Assembly (NCBI RefSeq): GCF_041260155.1
Contig: NC_091932.1
Location: 47,275,629 to 47,339,628, forward strand
DNA length: 64,000 nt
Direction of reading: 5' to 3'
From: Ptychodera flava
Lineage: Eukaryota > Hemichordata > Enteropneusta > Ptychoderidae
Of the stretch, positions 32,201-44,639 are shown one piece after another; the stretch's first letter is position 1; every line of letters begins with the position of its first letter. The translations under genes and the position numbers were made by a program. The notes under the pieces are model-generated. The model did no database searches. It was not told the origin of the DNA and was given only the letters and a program-made list of their open reading frames with translations.

Positions 32201-35200
32201 CTATCGTGTGATTGTTTAATAGCATGGTTAGGTAATAGACGGTGTAGTCTGTAGAGGCGATACGGCGAAATTCCACGGCCCAAGGGAGCGTACATCGCAT
32301 GGTTTCTTACAATGAACGAGCCGTCGGTTTCCATAGCTACTACGTGAAATCCGGCCTCACCGATGTCCCGGGCCGATGTCCCTGTCCTGATTCGGAGAAC
32401 AACTTTCAAGCTGCGTGTTGAGGTTCAGATGTCCGATTTTTTCACAGAGAACGCCCGTCTTGTTTTTAGCTTTAACTTAGCACATGATGGCAATTGAAAA
32501 TTCAAAGCCAAATAACCAGTGGGAAAAAATAGACGACTCGCTCTCACCAGCGGTCGAGGTCGCAATGAAAAAAAAATCGAAGTCTCTGAAATCGGTATCA
32601 TTGCTCCGCCATGTTTATTGTTGGTTGTACGGCCAGTTTAAAGTCACAGACTTTCTTCAAGGTAAAATTCATATAATTGCCATACCGCGAAGTTCCCTGT
32701 GCATTTCAATATGTCTATTTGGAAGCAAAAGCGTCACGGACATTCGATCGATGGTGATGAACTTTCTCCAGGCCGTGACATGTCACCAGTTACGAACTTT
32801 ACCGGTTTTCGATACGAAAGATGCAATATATTATCAGCGTTGTTCACGTTGTGTTTTGAGTTTGATATGGAATATAACAGGAAAACACTAACGATTAGAG
32901 TGACGATAGAGACCATGCCCGATACGGAAAAATTGACATCAACTACTTGCAATGAGCAGTGACCTGAAACTTCAGACTGATATATAAATGTCGACAATAT
33001 AAAACATTGAAATGCCGGAGAGAGAGAGAGAGAGGAGAGGAGAGAGAGGTTTACGCTGTCGCGAACTGATTATACTCTTTCGGATATGACTTCGGTGTAG
33101 ACGATACACAGACATCGAAAATGTACACCTACTTTCCAGAAATTCGACTAATTTTATAATAAAGAGTAGAACAAATCCAAAAGTGTTGGTTGAAGTAAAT
33201 CTTCAGATGTTGGTTTTCTAAAGTTAGATATACTTACAGAAATATAGTCGTCATAGTCTTCTTTTAAAAACTATTATCTTCAACACCACGTTTCTTATGA
33301 TCGGTGATGTCATTTTTATTATTTTTACAAACTTTCAATGCATCAAACGCTATAAGACTATCTCATCTGCCTGTCAAGGAGTTACAATATATTTCCAAGG
33401 GCTGGCACACGATGTCAACTTACGTGTCGTCCGACGAGCGGCCGGTGGCAGTGTCACAGATTGTTCCGTCTGTAATCGCGGCCATTTTGATTTTGATGTG
33501 ACACCAACGTGCGTTTGAGGTTGTTTTGTTACGAAATTTGTCGACCTCACAAAATTTCAGAGTCCATGCTTTGAAGCAGTCTCAACATGGCAAACATGTC
33601 TCGCTTAAATTTCATCCTCGTCGTTCCAAATTAAATTCGACCACTAAATTATTTCGGCAGTTTAATTTCCTATTAATTCGACGTTTTTCAAATCGTAATG
33701 AATTTTTTCTGGTCGAATTGATAGGGTTTTTGGTAGCAAGCTTATCTCTTCGTCGGACCAGTATACCGCGAAATGTAGTACATGGCGAAAGTGAATATTG
33801 TATATTGGTTGTTGTTTGTTTTATGTTACAAATACCTGTCGCGTGAGGGCGTTTGAAACGCTTCTGAAGCGGCTCAGTCTGTCCACACAGCGATTTGCGG
33901 ATAGAGTTAATCACTACAACGGCTCTGGTCGGGCCGACTAAACCGTCTCAAATCTGAAACGCTTCAGAACCACTTCAGAGTGTCCACACATGACTTTCTG
34001 TGTCAGTATTGGCCCAGAACCGTTTCAGAGACGTTTCAATGGCCTGTGTTTGAACGGCATATTTGTCTTATGTTAGCGCTGGTTTTGTAACGATTTCTTT
34101 TCTTTGAAGTTTTCTCACTGTGTTGAGTCTATTATCTTACTAGTTTGATTGCCTAATTCGCCAAGCAAGCAAGGGTAGTAATTTAGTGTATTATCTGGTG
34201 AGTTTGAGTACCTAATTTGCCACAGTAAAGCCAGGTAAATTACTAATCTGTGGACGCTGTCACCAGATTATCACCGGATTAACTTTGACAAAGTCAACAA
34301 CGAGCGCACCAGCAAGGTATAACAGAAGGCATTCTGTTATAACTTGCTGGTGCGCTCGTAATTTTGATAAAAAAATAAAGCTCGGTAGAGAGCCACCTTT
34401 GACGGTAGTAAATGTGTACTCACATAATCTGTAAATGGACAGTCTCCAATCTCCTCCACACATTTGTTGTGTGTTTCCAGTGCATGGCATAGAACACGTG
34501 CTTTCGTCACCTTTGCCATGGATATCAAAGTCATGTCCACAGAAGCACTCCTTTGCGTACTGAAGTCCAGCATAAGGGGCATCAAGACCATCGCAAATGT
34601 CCACGCATCGTTCAACTGCTTGTTCGGTTTTTGAATCCTCTTTGTGCCAGTTGAGTGCCCTCTCATCATCATCAATAAAACATCCGACATACTCGTACGG
34701 GGGAAGAGAGTATACTACCATAAACACTGAAAACGAAAATTACATCAGCATAATTTTTACCGGTCATATTATATGTTGAACAAAGTTTTGCCACCGTGGT
34801 GCGAGCATTTGAAATGTAAAACCGAAAATTGATCAAATGCAGCGTTTATCGTCTCATTTTCATACATGCCATCCAAACACTTCCAAATTTGCTATCCATG
34901 CAGAGGAATATAATATGCACGACTGATGTGCGGAGTACATCTTGATTACATCAAATACGAATGCGTATAAGCCCACGTGACGTCATTAACACATCATCTA
35001 CTTTCGCTGGACATAGTCTGAAATATTTATAGAACGAAATATTACACTCAATAAATACTATCACTCGAAAGAGTGAGGCATGATCATGTGTTTGTATTTC
35101 CCGGTGAACGTGGGGAATATATTGAGTTCACGGCATATCAAGTCAAACCACAAGCTGCTGAAGCTTCTCTAGCAAACTTGAAAAATTACCACGCTAACGA

Positions 35201-38200
35201 TCACATGCACACAAGATATTCCGTATGTCTCTCTCGAAATATTGACTCTTCATCATCGAGAGAATCTTGATGCAAGTGCAAGTTGCCATGAGTTACGAAT
35301 ATTTCAAGTAAAAAAACAGTAACCTTTGACTCATTTGACTGAGAATTCGAAGCTACAGGGAGAAAATGATAGGATTTGTTTTCCTTTGTCATCCGCTCTA
35401 ATATAAGTAGCAATCAAAGTTGTTTTGGTGAACCGATTACCCAAAGAAAAATTTCATTCTCAAAGAAAATATCATCAGGTCGTAATATTCTCGGAAATGA
35501 TACATTCTAGAGGATCGCAGCCTGGATTAAGATTTATTAAATTCTGTGGACGTTCTCCACGTGCACTTCTTGGAATGTTTGGCTTTTCTCTAAGGAGGGT
35601 CCAATCTTCAGTACGTCACATTACCCGATATGCATAGCAGTTTTTGGAGGCACGACGACAAAAGTCGGGGAGCAGCATTTTCTTTGTTGTATTAATTGGT
35701 ACCAATAATAATGAAGTTGGCGGCCATATTGGCGGATGCATGACGACTCTTTCACATATTCTTCTTTCTTTTCCGAAACGTACATTATTTCAATTGATTT
35801 AATTTCATACTTTGCTTTATGTATGTAAACTGATTGAAATCAAATTTTTCGAATTCGATTAAAAATACTCAAAATAGTAATTTCATTGATTGCTATGAAA
35901 ACAATGCATAATGACTTAATTACATGCCTTCTGGTGTAATGCAACGCCGTGGTACTGTTATCGCATTCGTACTCAAATTTGAACTTGACTTGGCCCTAAA
36001 TAGCACAGGACTCCGTGACAGGTAAGGCAGCAGCGTACGATATAGTATGTCCACAATTGGTCGCCGTGTTCTTTAACGGCTGCACACTGTTTGCCTTTGA
36101 ACCTTTTTTTAACATACTTGCCATAACATGGTGTCTGGCAAGGTTTTGGACAATCTTCAATGCTTGCAGAAGTACTCAATACGATCGATTTAAATACGTT
36201 TTGTATAGTTATCCGAGAAGAAGGATTTCCTAAAAATATCAGTGATCGTTTTGGCAGAAGACTGAATGAATTGCTGCGTGGACGATCGAGACAGGAATTT
36301 CTGAAGGACGATACGTCTAAAGCACAAGTAATCAACAAACTGCTGTATGAGTTTAGATCCAGGAAAATCTCATGGGTTCCTGGTCTAATAATGAATGTAA
36401 ATCAGGATATATTGCTGTCTCGAACATTTCGTATGTCCAGGTGATGGAAATGACGGGAAGGTTTAGGATATTACAAAATAAGGCATGGGTTGTACTCTTG
36501 TTCTAAAAGTTCGTTGGCCCGAAATCTGGAATAACAAAACTTCAGCAAAAATACTGAAAACAGACAAAAAATCAATTCACACAGAAATGAATCTATTCGG
36601 CTTTCCCGATAGAACTATTACAACACGAACTTCGTAGAATTATTAGAGCTTTAGTGTGAATTATCGATGCTAATTCTATTCATTCTATTCAATTCATTAC
36701 AATCACCATTTTCAAAAAGTTTGCCGCAAGTCTGTAATTAAAAAACCAGAAGTTGCTGTTCCGATTAAAAGCTATAGACTGAAATACTTTCAAGGTCTGA
36801 ATGGCCGGACTCTGCGTGTTAAACCTCCTTATACCTAGCTTTTGTCACAGACATATTTCAGAATACTACACTGTTGATGTGCACGTGCTTTATCTGAAAT
36901 CGCTTTTAAAAGAAATGCGCGCACGTATTACAGAAAATAATGAGGATTGGCATCGCGTTGAATGCTTCGAAAAATGTCGACAGAAAAAAATAAGAGTCGA
37001 GAAAAGCTTTTTTTTCGCAGTTCAAAGTTTTCAATTACTTTAACGACCGAATCTTTCGTATGCGTCAATTTGACGAAAATTTCAGACTTGTCACATTCAT
37101 TTACTCTGTATGCGTAAATATGCAAAGTCTTATTACTAGAAGTATTGAAACTGCTCGTTACGAACACAGGAAAGAACTTTGTTAGGTGATTGTGCAACCA
37201 TGCATGTGATGCTTGAAATAATAGGAAATGACTTGGAAAAAAGTTATGACACGAGAGCGATTTTCCTCAGCAAATTTACGGTCTTTACCAATCCAAAGAA
37301 AGCTCGACAGCCATAACGTAATGTTTGGTCTCGTTCCTGTACTAGTCCGTGAAGCATGGTTAACCACAAAGAAAAGAAATCAACACGGCGTTAAGGTGAC
37401 TATCATCACCTTTACGTGGAGGTAACATTCAACAAACGATATGCGGCAACAAGCTGCTGGCAGGTATGACGTCATCAGGTGGCGGCCGTACCAATGTCTT
37501 AGTTATTATTGAATTTCTGACCATACATAAATTTATTTTAAATACACAAGTTCCCACCTACTTTGGATAACGATAAAGACACGTTCCGAACAAATCGCTT
37601 GTCCTTGTTTCATGTCTATACTTTATACATCTTACAGAAATATCCAAACGCAGGCATATATAAATAGGCCTATTTGGCGGTGTTGAGCAAACTCAAAGTG
37701 TCAAACGATGGCACGTCAGCATGTAAATGTCAACTGTATTTGTGAAAGAAAGCGGAAAGTCTAAATATTGACTGTCTTCTCTTTCACCATAAGTTACCAT
37801 CCACACAAACCTGGATGATAATCTATGGTTGTGCAGCTGGTCCGGTGTAACTCGATTTATTTGTCAACAATAAAATTCACTGGCTTTGTTGGCAAGCAAA
37901 ATACCGAGTATTCCGGTTGGCTTTGCAAAGTCGATCAAGTACTTGTAATTAATATGTGTAACAGAATTATAATGTAAAAGTTTTAATTGCTAGGTCCCAG
38001 TCTTTCATGAATAAGTTTATTCTATATCAATCTTCACCTTTTCGTCGATATTTCATCTCCAGCTTGCTAGTTTCTACGGGAGCATTTTGCGAGTCAGTCG
38101 TTTCTAAAATTATATGGCCGGATGCATACGTATTTACAATTGCGTATCCTAGTGAAATTCTAGTGAATGAATATACAAAACACCTGATTTTACAAGAACT

Positions 38201-40441
38201 CTGATCTATACCGACGCAATTTATAATTTAGATAAACATCGATAACGTAATGTTATGGCATTACTCTTTATAGTAAACACAATCATTTTCCAACATGTTG
38301 CAAGTAAGGACATTTGCACCTCCTTTTGCCTGTCTGTCTGTCTGTTTGTCTGTTTCTAATTTTCTGTCTCCAATGCTCTGTCTCTGCCTCTTTCTGTTTG
38401 TCAGTTTGTCTCCGTTTCTGTTGCTCTGGTTATCTTCTCTGTTATTTCGGACCGGACATAAATTTATTTAAATACATAAGTTTTTAATTCACTTTGAATG
38501 AGGATAAAGACACGTTCCGAACAAATCGCTTGTCCTTGTTTCGTGTCTGCACGTGATCTGACAGAAATATCTAAATACAGGCATAGATAAATAATGGGAG
38601 GTGCTGAACAAACTGAAGGGGTAAAACTAAACGGTGACACGTCAGCATATCGTATTTGTAAAACAAAGTAGAAATTGTAAATATCAACTGTCCTCTCTTT
38701 CACCATAAATTAACTTCCGGGGAAATCAGGAGTCTGAATGATAATCATGTGGTTCTGAACCTGATGCTGTGTTGGTAGGCAGATTATCGCTGTTACCGAG
38801 TATTCTGGCTGGCTATGTAAAGTAGATCAAACGTAACTGATAGTCCGAAACACAATTTAAAAGTTTTATTTGATGGGTCCCAAATTTGCATGAAGCAAAA
38901 TATTGAATAAGTTTACTAATATCAATCTTCACCTTTTCGTCGATATTTCATCTCCAGTTTGCTAGTTTCTACGGGAGCGTTTTGCGAGTCAGTCGTTTCT
39001 AAAATTATATGCCGGATGCATAAGTGTTTACGAATATCGTATCCTAGTGAAATTCTAGTGGATGAAGAGGGTATACAAAACCTCAATGAGTCAAAGCTTT
39101 TGATCTATGCCGACGCAATTTATAATTTATATTTATATTGATACCGTAATGTTATGGCATTATTCTTTACAGTAAACACAATCCCTTTCCTGAGGATCAA
39201 GTATGGACAGACATGTTGCTTTGATTGTTGGCTTTGCTATTCCCTTATAGCGATGGGCAGCAAAGGGAAATGCAGCAATAAACAGTGTACGGGGCCAGAT
39301 CCGAGATACATGAAACTGCTCCTTCGGTAAGGAGTTCATACATAAACATCAACAATTAATATGCTGATTTTTTCGCTTTGAGCAAAACATGATAAATGTA
39401 TGATGCCTTACGACGAGTACTGATTGCTTGGAACGTCTTTTCCCTGTCTGTCACATTTGTACCCTCTCTGTCTATCTGTCTGTCTGTCACACTGTGTCTG
39501 CCTCCAACTGTCTCTCTCCAATTCTCTGTCTCTATCTGTTTGCTTTTCTGACTTTCTGTCTGTCTCCGCTTTTACCTCTCTCTACACGTATATCTTCTTT
39601 CTGTTATGTCCACATATGTCTCGTCTTCATTGCACAGTGCCGTCTCTGTTTGCCTTTCTGCCTGCCTGCTTGCCTGTCTGTATTTATTCTCAAATCCCCC
39701 TGATTCGCTGGCAATAGGTTGTACCATTACTATCTTCGGTGTTTGGTCATCTTTAGAAAATATTGAGTTTATACAGAATAATTTTTGCCAATTATCATCG
39801 GAAATTTTTAGAAGACCCAAACATATATTTCAAATTATACGGATTCAATTTCACAAGTAGCTGAGACACAGATCTATGACGTTATGTTTCGTTCTAGTTT
39901 TTACAATGATTCTGCCATAATGCTAAAAAACAAGAGTGTCCAGATTTTAAACTGTTTTCTGCAAAATCAGTCGTGAAGGCATACTGAACCTAAACCTTAA
40001 TTAGCCCACAACTGTTAATCATAAATCTCGAAATGATATCATTTTGCATAAGTTAGTAGAAACGAGGTGAAAAATTGACTGATTGACTTGCTACTTTAAG
40101 CAAAGACAGTGGAGGGGGAAGACTGTCTATGCTTTAAGGAAACGAGCTTCAAACAGCAATACAGCACCTGTCCATGATACACCCTGGAAGTTATTGCATT
40201 TCGCAGCTGTGATAACAGTTTTTTGGACAAAGTCTGCATCCTGTTGGAATAAGCATTGTGACTGTCAGGTGGAGTTAGTGAGTTAGAGTTCATCTGTGCG
40301 AGATATACTTTTTTACTGCTTTACAAGCAAAGCCTGGACGGTTTTCTTGTGACTTGCTGGTATGATGTATTCAGCAGATGACTAGATATCAAGGAAACGC
40401 TTACCTTTGAGTAACAGGTACCACAATACAGACATCCTCAT
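29280..40441 (-). CDS. WSC2: secreted WSC-domain protein with Cys-rich PAN-like C-terminus
   Basis: Coding exons are 40405-40441, 34424-34726, 29634-29706 and 29280-29451, with phases 1, 1 and 2; 195 codons, 194 residues. Exon 1 gives MRMSVLWYLLLK. Exon 2 adds VFMVVYSLPPYEYVGCF, then the WSC cysteines ('ERCVDICDG', 'ECFCGHDFD', 'ESTCSMPCTG', 'QQMCGGDW'). Exon 3 is the linker ('RFRRDPPVQNNQTRTGI', with an NQT glycosylation site). Exon 4 is 'SIYTGMEVLDCAMECSRQ', 'ECWSFFHD', 'CFTQTLPEFSPR' and 'FCSDC'. Intron lengths are 5.7 kb, 4.7 kb and 182 bp. The linker matches that of WSC3 in all but a few bases, so WSC2 and WSC3 are the closer pair. A start at exon 2 would be wrong: the upstream bases are intron with an in-frame stop. 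Confidence 0.87.
30391..30600. repeat. Imperfect inverted repeat in intron 2 of WSC2
   Basis: Arms of about 50 bp ('gagtttcgtttctaaaatgt', 'gttcctacattcttatccga' and their complements 'aaggatgtaggaac', 'catttttgaaacgaa') around about 110 bp. Probably a decayed foldback element. Confidence 0.6.
30601..31190 (+). repeat. Diverged tandem duplication, unit about 395 bp
   Basis: 30610-30790 and 31000-31185 share ordered blocks: 'ttttgttccca.tt', 'attaatcat', 'tttatgg', 'tttttgtc', 'ttttc.tctt' and 'tctaa/ttac tt..cc'. No reading frame is kept in both. Confidence 0.5.
31200..34120. other. Intron 2 of WSC2, unassigned sequence
   Basis: Several frames of 80-135 codons occur (32029-32409 minus, 32484-32891 plus, 33526-33846 plus), but I recognise no domain and they overlap on both strands. 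A 40-bp motif ('gtgaacgtccttgaa..' to 'gaccattgtttt') occurs at about 31645 and 32108. A (GA)n run is at 33020-33049. The stretch 33845-34065 repeats 'gaaacg.ttc.gaa' and 'gtccacac', typical of transposon termini, but no ends could be fixed. Confidence 0.4.
34300..34359. repeat. 60-nt near-perfect hairpin in intron 2 of WSC2
   Basis: Two 28-nt arms with a single mismatch ('acgagcgcaccagcaagg' against the complement of 'cttgctggtgcgctcgt') around the loop ggca. It starts 64 nt past the WSC2 exon 2 donor on the transcribed strand. Confidence 0.85.
35973..36229 (-). CDS. Candidate Cys-rich terminal exon inside WSC2 intron 1
   Basis: On the minus strand a TTTTTAG acceptor is followed by an open frame to a stop. 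It encodes about 85 residues with eight clustered cysteines: 'EDCPKPCQTPCYGKYV', 'GKQCAAVKEHGD' and 'YYIVRCCLTCHGVLC'. The spacing looks like a disulphide-rich secreted peptide, but I do not recognise the family. The acceptor phase (1) is compatible with WSC2 exon 1, so it could be an alternative last exon of WSC2, or an exon of a separate nested gene. Without a transcript, chance remains possible. Confidence 0.3.
37505..39193. repeat. Tandem duplication of about 0.9 kb in WSC2 intron 1
   Basis: 37505-38290 and 38450-39193 match over most of their length: 'gataaagacacgttccgaac', 'aatcgcttgtccttgtttc', 'atcaatcttcaccttttcgt', 'gagtcagtcgtttctaaaat' and 'cgtaatgttatggcatta'. A TCTG-rich tract (38320-38440) separates the units, and a second one (39430-39690) follows unit 2, so each unit seems to end in such a tract. 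Confidence 0.85.
39430..39690 (+). repeat. TCTG/CTGCC-rich low-complexity tract
   Basis: Dominated by 'ctgtctgt', 'ctctctcc' and 'gcctgcctg' words. Open frames here are by-products of the low complexity. Confidence 0.7.
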
Positions 40442-41300
40442 CACTGTTCTTTAGTCGTTGACAAGTGTTTGCAGAGATGTATCGATCGAACAGCAAATTC
40501 AGCTGAAAATCGAAGCTTTGAAATGGAATGCATCGTATTTATCGCCTTGGATCGGACTTTCCTTGCGTAGAGCGGATTGCCTTGCGGTAAAACACCAGAC
40601 CAGAGTAAAATGTTTTCATATCGTGAACATTTTAAACGATTGTTTCCAGTGTCTTCTGAATATCTTTCCTCTTTTTGAAAGAGCGTTGATGGCCAACCTA
40701 ACCTGAATGTATACGATACTGCTTTATCGATGACAAACAGCGCGCGTTGTTGTCATGGCAACGTCAAAAGTGTCACGTATTTCTAAGAGGGTCTTTTGCA
40801 TCCAATGCGATTACTTCATTAAAAAAATCGAACCGTCCTTTACCTTAAGTGGCTGAGCTAAGGGCTCAACCATTAATGCCAACGGGTATGATTAGGAACG
40901 ATTTTTTAAAACGATCTCTGAAGAAATATATATTTATATATTACTGATGCAAACGATTGTAACAGTAGTACCAAGGAAATGCAAACGTTAGCTGTCAGAA
41001 TTGATTCATCAATTTTCAACAAAAAAGCTTTGTTCGGTTAGAGATTAAAATTACTAAAATCTGACAAAAAGCTTTATGCACGAAACCTATAATTCAAACG
41101 TTCTATTTAGACATTGTGCTCGCACACAGTGACCAAAATGGAACACGGAAACACATCTACTCAGAAATCACTTAGCATATAACTATATTCAGCTATGAAG
41201 TGGAATAATACCGTTCAAATGTACTTGGGTTTCATTTTCTACAAATATAATTATTGGAGGTAAGCGTATCCGTGCTATTGACTGTTGAAAATGAAGTGAA
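40442..41300 (-). promoter_or_regulatory. WSC2 5' UTR, promoter and duplicated upstream block
   Basis: Parallels WSC3 upstream sequence: 'gcaaattcag', 'atcgaagctttgaaatg' next to the start codon (WSC3 'atcgaaactttgaaatg'), 'gactttccttg' (WSC3 'gactttcttg'), and far upstream at about 41240-41275 'tttcattttctacaaatata' with 'ggtaagcgtatccg' (WSC3 about 59150-59190). So at least 850 bp upstream was part of the duplicated unit. Confidence 0.6.
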
Positions 41301-41309
41301 GTAGGGAAA

Positions 41310-42900
41310 GAGGGTCACTTAGTTAAGGTCAAATGTCATATCAAATTGCACAGGTTATGTTCAAAGGTGAAAAAAGACGAAAGACTTTATCTGCCAATAA
41401 AGAGTAGTTCTGTGTTGGGAGGTTTCTTACAAAAATGAATTAGTAAACAAAAATAAACGATAAACCGAGAACTAGACTTGATTCAAGTTGGTGATCGTGT
41501 TATATAAAATCACTTCAGAAAGGCTAGGTTTATTGCATTAATGTTAATTTTTTTTTGAAATTTTTTGACTGAGATTCCGCAAGACGATCCTGAGCCGCCT
41601 TCCCTTAACCCTTTTGTGGTCAACATCTAGGTAGTGGATTTGCGCATGCGTAAAGTGAACGTAATAGCCAGTAAAGTTACTATGGAACTACAGGGCAGTA
41701 AGAAAGAGGAAAACAGTCGCGATCACCCTGTTATATTTTATTCATTGATTTAGATTCACAAACTTGGACCAAGTTTAAAAGAGCGCTAAATCAACAAAGA
41801 TATAATATAGGCCTACCGAATGATAGTTTTTCTAATATCTTCTTGCAGGTAAGGCGAGACATATCTCAAAGATCACTCTGACGGTAGGTACGAAGTCTAC
41901 AAATGTCACAATTATCAAATTCAGGTAATGGATAGAGCCTTTTTCCTGCGCAGTGTGTCTTGTCCGTAATAGTAATCGACTCAGCACGATATGATGTATT
42001 TTTATTGCTCTAGGACTAACGCTGCAACAATCTGTCATATGTTAAAATTGTATTCTTACAATCGAAATATTCATTATAAAGGGAAACAATTGTTTCGAGG
42101 AAGGATAATAATTTACAAGGCATATTATAATTCTATTGTTTGATATTTGACTTTTTTATCCATTAGTCTGGAAGACGAGATGGATTCATTTATTTAAAGC
42201 AGCAGCAGTTAAAACGATTGTCGTTTCGATATTTTGCATGACAATGATAGAATACAGGATGCAGAATCAGTTTCATGTATACGTTAATTTTGAGCTATCC
42301 ATAATGTATGTACGTTTAGGTACTATGTAGTTTATTTAAAGCTTGGTAGACAGCAATAACATGTGTACACTATGTATAGTACATATTATATAGGATAGAA
42401 ACGTGGGTTCTTTTCAAAGGTGGTGTACCTTTTTCACTTTATTTATCAAAAATATTATCGAATCTTCGGGGAGATTTTTGCATTCCCGAAATGAAGCCAT
42501 ATTGTCTTTGAAAACGTCACTGTTTCAATCCTCTGTGATGGAGTTGGTTGATTTAAATTCAGGCGCTTGACTAACAAGTCTATTTATGCGGCTCCCATAC
42601 ATAAGTTGCAACTCAAAAATTATTTAGTGTGTTAAAATCTTATTTGTGCATTCATCGCCCATGTTTGAAAAATGTTCGGGAAGCATTTTTGCATGAGGTG
42701 CATTTGATTTCAAACCATCTTAGCGGGACAAAAAGGCAAAAAGATACAGAGAATAGTCCTTTAAGTCAAAGTTTACTCGCTATTATGATATTTCAGCAGA
42801 TTTCAAACAATCCTATCTACCCAGTCATTTAATGATGCTGCTTCTTTCAAAATTAATTCCTAAAAGCTCATCGTTAACGATAAGATTATCGATAATATAG
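41310..42900. other. Intergenic between WSC2 and WSC3, no gene seen
   Basis: AT-rich and featureless. One 'ttaacccttttg' near 41608 recalls a family C MITE end, but no partner end is found. Confidence 0.4.
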
Positions 42901-42914
42901 TGATTTTTAGCTAC

Positions 42915-43094
42915 TATAGACTATAGTCTATAGAAGCTATTAGGATGGGTATCCGTCCGGCGTCCGTCGTCAGTCTGTATGTATGTATGTATGTATGTAT
43001 GTATGTATGTATGTATGTATGTATGTATGTATGTATGTATGTATGTATGTATGTATGTATGTATGTATGTATGTATGTATGTATGTATGTATGT
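42915..43094 (+). repeat. Perfect 20-bp palindrome followed by (ATGT)n microsatellite
   Basis: The palindrome 'ctatagactatagtctatag' (about 42915-42934) precedes 'gtccgtccggcgtccgtcg' and then about 118 bp of pure ATGT repeats (42976-43094). Confidence 0.9.
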
Positions 43095-43139
43095 CCGTTT
43101 GAGGCGTCCGTCCACTCAAATATCTTGAGAGCCGCAGTA

Positions 43140-44060
43140 CTTACTGATTTGATATTTGTTGTGTAGATGAAAAAAAATGATTTTCAGAAACTGTTATTTT
43201 TTAATTTTTTGATATTGTTGAAAATATGCAAATTTGCGCCAAAAAAGGAGTTTTTGGTAAAAAATCTTCGTCTTCATAACCACTGGTCAGACAGCTTTGT
43301 TATTTGGTATACAGGTCCCTAGGGATAACCCAACTTATATTTGTTCAAATTTTGATGAAATATGCAAATCTGTATTTTTAAGGAATTTTTTTGTCATTTT
43401 TTGTCAAAACGTTATTTCATCAAAACCGCTCGTCTGACAGCTTTGATATTTGGTATATAGATTCCTACAGATGAACTAAATATGATATATTGAATATATG
43501 ACGAAATGTGCAATTTTGTATTTTGGTGCAATTTTTGCCATTTTTTGTCAAAAAATATGTTTCTCAAAAATACTTGTCTGATGCCTTTGATATTTGGTAT
43601 ACAGGTTCCAAGGGATTGTCTCTGTGTGATATATTGAAATTTGATGAAATCTTCAATTTTTGTATTTTTGGGTCAATTTTTGCCATTTTTGGTCAAAATA
43701 TTTGTTTCTCAAAAGTTACTTATCTGATAGCTCTGATATTTGGTATACAGGTTCCTAGGCTTTATCTTAATGTAATATATTGATATTATGATGAAATAAT
43801 CAATTTTGTATTTTGCAGCTGTCAGGCCATCTTGAAATGAGCTGTCAAAGGTATCCACCTTCTTCATCAATACATCTGTGACAAAAGTTATGCTCTACAT
43901 AACACAGCAGAGCTCTGTCAACTGTTGGTTCGCTTGCTTTTTCAAAACCGCTGGTCAGACAGCTTTAATATTTGGTTTACAGATCCCTAGGATGACCTTA
44001 GTGAGATAATTTCATACAGTCAGGAAATACTTAATTTTGTATCAATGTCTATATTAGCTT
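43140..44060 (+). repeat. Tandem array, period about 146 bp
   Basis: The block 'gtctgacagctttgatattt' with 'ggtatacaggt' recurs at 43286, 43432, 43576, 43722 and 43954. The first four are 144-146 bp apart. Between them sit 'gatgaaat.tgcaattttgta' and 'tttttgccattttttgtcaa'. Units differ by many substitutions, so the array is old. Confidence 0.85.
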
Positions 44061-44434
44061 CAGGGACTTTGGCCCTATGTTTCATATTACAATAAAATAT
44101 CTCAAGATATTAAAAAATTGGTTATTAATTTCTCGTCAAAAATGTCGATGTCATATATTGTTTACCATTTGAATTCAGTGACTAACAGATAACAAAAGAT
44201 TACAATAAAGCTGTAATATTTTTATGTATGAGATCAATCTTAATGTTCAATATTAAAAGCGTGATTTCCTTGTTATTCAAACTCTACCTGATCGTGTAAC
44301 TTGAAACATATCTGTACTATCTTAGCCATCTTAGCATCACTGTCACTATTGTCAGTAGTGGTTTTACTAAATTCTGTGTCACTCTCAAAAATGCAGACCG
44401 TGTCATTAGCACTACTGTTCAGTACATTGATAAT

Positions 44435-44435
<1 letters not shown>

Positions 44436-44481
<46 letters not shown>

Positions 44482-44630
44482 TCATCATCATCATCATCAC
44501 CACCACCACCATCATCATCACCGTCATCAACATCATCATCATCATTATCATTACATCATCATCATTACATCATCATCATCATCATCATCATCATCACCAC
44601 CATCATCATCATCATCATCATAACCACCAT
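44436..44630 (+). repeat. (ATC)n microsatellite
   Basis: About 195 bp of ATC repeats with CACC and CATTA interruptions. Frames rich in Ser, His, Met or Asp here are artefacts. Confidence 0.95.
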
Positions 44631-44639
44631 CGTCTTAAC

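Noticed and set aside
34260..34423. C-terminal extension of the WSC2 exon beyond the donor
   Set aside because: Reads through a GTGAGT donor conserved in all three copies and into the hairpin; the spliced form matches its paralogues.
42976..43094. CRISPR-like regular repeats; also considered for the 67-bp and 146-bp arrays
   Set aside because: Simple or satellite repeats without unique spacers, in an animal genome with spliced genes.
42921..43166. Frames of repeated Met-Tyr-Val-Cys or Tyr-Ile-His-Thr on both strands
   Set aside because: Direct translation of the (ATGT)n microsatellite; no coding constraint.
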